Below, in pieces: positions 20,819-21,449 of a stretch of 21,449 bases of DNA. This stretch comes from a virus, in the IMG/VR virus record IMGVR_UViG_3300030060_002989, positions 1 through 21,449 of that record, one strand, 5' to 3'. Positions within the stretch are counted from its first letter, which is position 1. The number at the start of each line of letters is the position of its first letter. The translations under genes were made by a program, and so were the position numbers. Under the pieces are notes generated by a model. The model searched no databases. It was given only the letters and a program-made list of their open reading frames with translations, and was not told the origin of the DNA.

Positions 20819-21449
20819 ATGGCAGCAGTAAGCACACTTGTAGATAGAATATATAGAGATTTCTTAAATAAACCAGATGATTTGTCTGCGTTCTCTAGGT
20901 TAGATGGTGCTATAGATAACACAACATCTACAGTAATTTACGAAGATGGTTTATTAAGTTCTGAAGAAGAAAACCTTTTAGCTGGTGGTGCATTAATAGA
21001 GATAAATCAAGAGTTAATGTTAGTTACAAATATTGTTTCATCAACTAGAACATTAACTGTAGCTAGAGGATATGCAGGAACAACAGCTGATTCACACGGA
21101 GATAAAACAAATATGTTTATCAATCCAACATTTCCAAGGAAGTCTGTATTTGATGCAGTAGCAGATAATATATCAAGACTTTATCCAAGTTTATATAACA
21201 TAACTACAACTAATGTAACTTCTAATTCAACTTACGCAGAAGTTCCAGCAACCACAGTATCTATAGTTAATTCTTGGGTACAGAATGCAGATGGCGACCA
21301 ATACACAAGTGCAGGAATAGAGTTACTTACTAACTTCCCACCTTCAAGTACTAATACTGCTGTTCAGTTTTCAAATACTTCTAATGGTAAGACAGTTTAT
21401 TTAGTTGTTAAAAGAAAGTTTGCTAGACCTACTGCTGAAACAGATGATT
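20819..21449 (+). CDS. Probable head-completion/adaptor protein, partial (210 codons seen)
   Basis: The ORF opens with MAAVSTLVDRIYRDFLNKPD, contains beta-rich stretches (ALIEINQELMLVTNIVSSTR and LTVARGYAGTTADSHGD), then PTFPRKSVFDAVADNISRLY and a second beta region, and is open at the window end. The 'EIxxELMLVTxIxxxxLTVxRGYxGTTAxxH' pattern is typical of phage proteins that sit just after the capsid gene and are called head-tail adaptor or virion structural proteins, especially in actinobacteriophages as I recall. TATGGAG lies 6-8 bases before ATG 20819. Full length and end lie outside the window. Confidence 0.75.
   Translation, partial: MAAVSTLVDRIYRDFLNKPDDLSAFSRLDGAIDNTTSTVIYEDGLLSSEEENLLAGGALIEINQELMLVTNIVSSTRTLTVARGYAGTTADSHGDKTNMFINPTFPRKSVFDAVADNISRLYPSLYNITTTNVTSNSTYAEVPATTVSIVNSWVQNADGDQYTSAGIELLTNFPPSSTNTAVQFSNTSNGKTVYLVVKRKFARPTAETDD

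Overview
The window is a 21.4 kb piece of a tailed-phage genome that is strongly AT-rich (about two thirds A+T by eye). The virion genes are recognisable: a large terminase, a portal, a scaffold-like protein, and a major capsid protein of the SU10/DUF5309 type. The host cannot be read directly. The 93-residue early protein resembles small proteins of actinobacteriophages, a C-x4-C..LSxYN..C-x2-H zinc motif of a kind seen in actinobacteria is present, and several promoters appear to make leaderless mRNAs. Together these fit a low-GC marine actinobacterium, but this is inference.

Layout. Positions 1-2292 hold a leftward operon of small, probably early genes: a P-loop kinase at the head, then unknown small proteins, including one with a Cys-His-Asp arrangement. 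Almost every junction is a TAATG/ATGA-type overlap or nearly so, and most starts carry the same Shine-Dalgarno sequence, AAGGAAGGT. Three copies of a promoter-like motif (TGTAACC, 17-18 nt, GTCTAAT, with A-rich DNA upstream) sit in this operon, each 4-5 bases before an ATG. Positions 2293-3021 are largely non-coding, with repeats and palindromes. A small zinc-finger gene (3022-3228, leftward) is divergent from the rightward late operon, which starts at 3250.

Rightward operon. Two tiny basic proteins precede TerL (with an N-terminal zinc ribbon) and the portal. About 11.8 kb of proteins then separate portal from scaffold. They include a 1586-residue probable internal/ejection protein, a lytic transglycosylase-like protein, and large unknown proteins. 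Phages more often place scaffold and capsid genes directly after the portal. Scaffold, capsid and a probable head-completion protein follow at 19332-21449 (cut by the window end).

The most unusual part is 18905-19331, between the two late blocks. It holds a fourth copy of the leftward promoter aimed at a 17-bp hairpin that is fully paired only in the leftward RNA. Divergent from it is a compact small-RNA-like unit (TATAAT, GCAA-capped hairpin, unpaired stretch, perfect terminator). Its unpaired stretch, AACCTTCCTTTC, is complementary to the AAGGAAGGT Shine-Dalgarno of the early operon. A roughly 200-nt structured leader then precedes the scaffold gene. My working model is that a late small RNA silences the early operon by covering its shared ribosome-binding site. 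Separately, I found no GATC anywhere in the window, and Asp and Ser codon choice changes according to the next base, as expected if the site is selected against.
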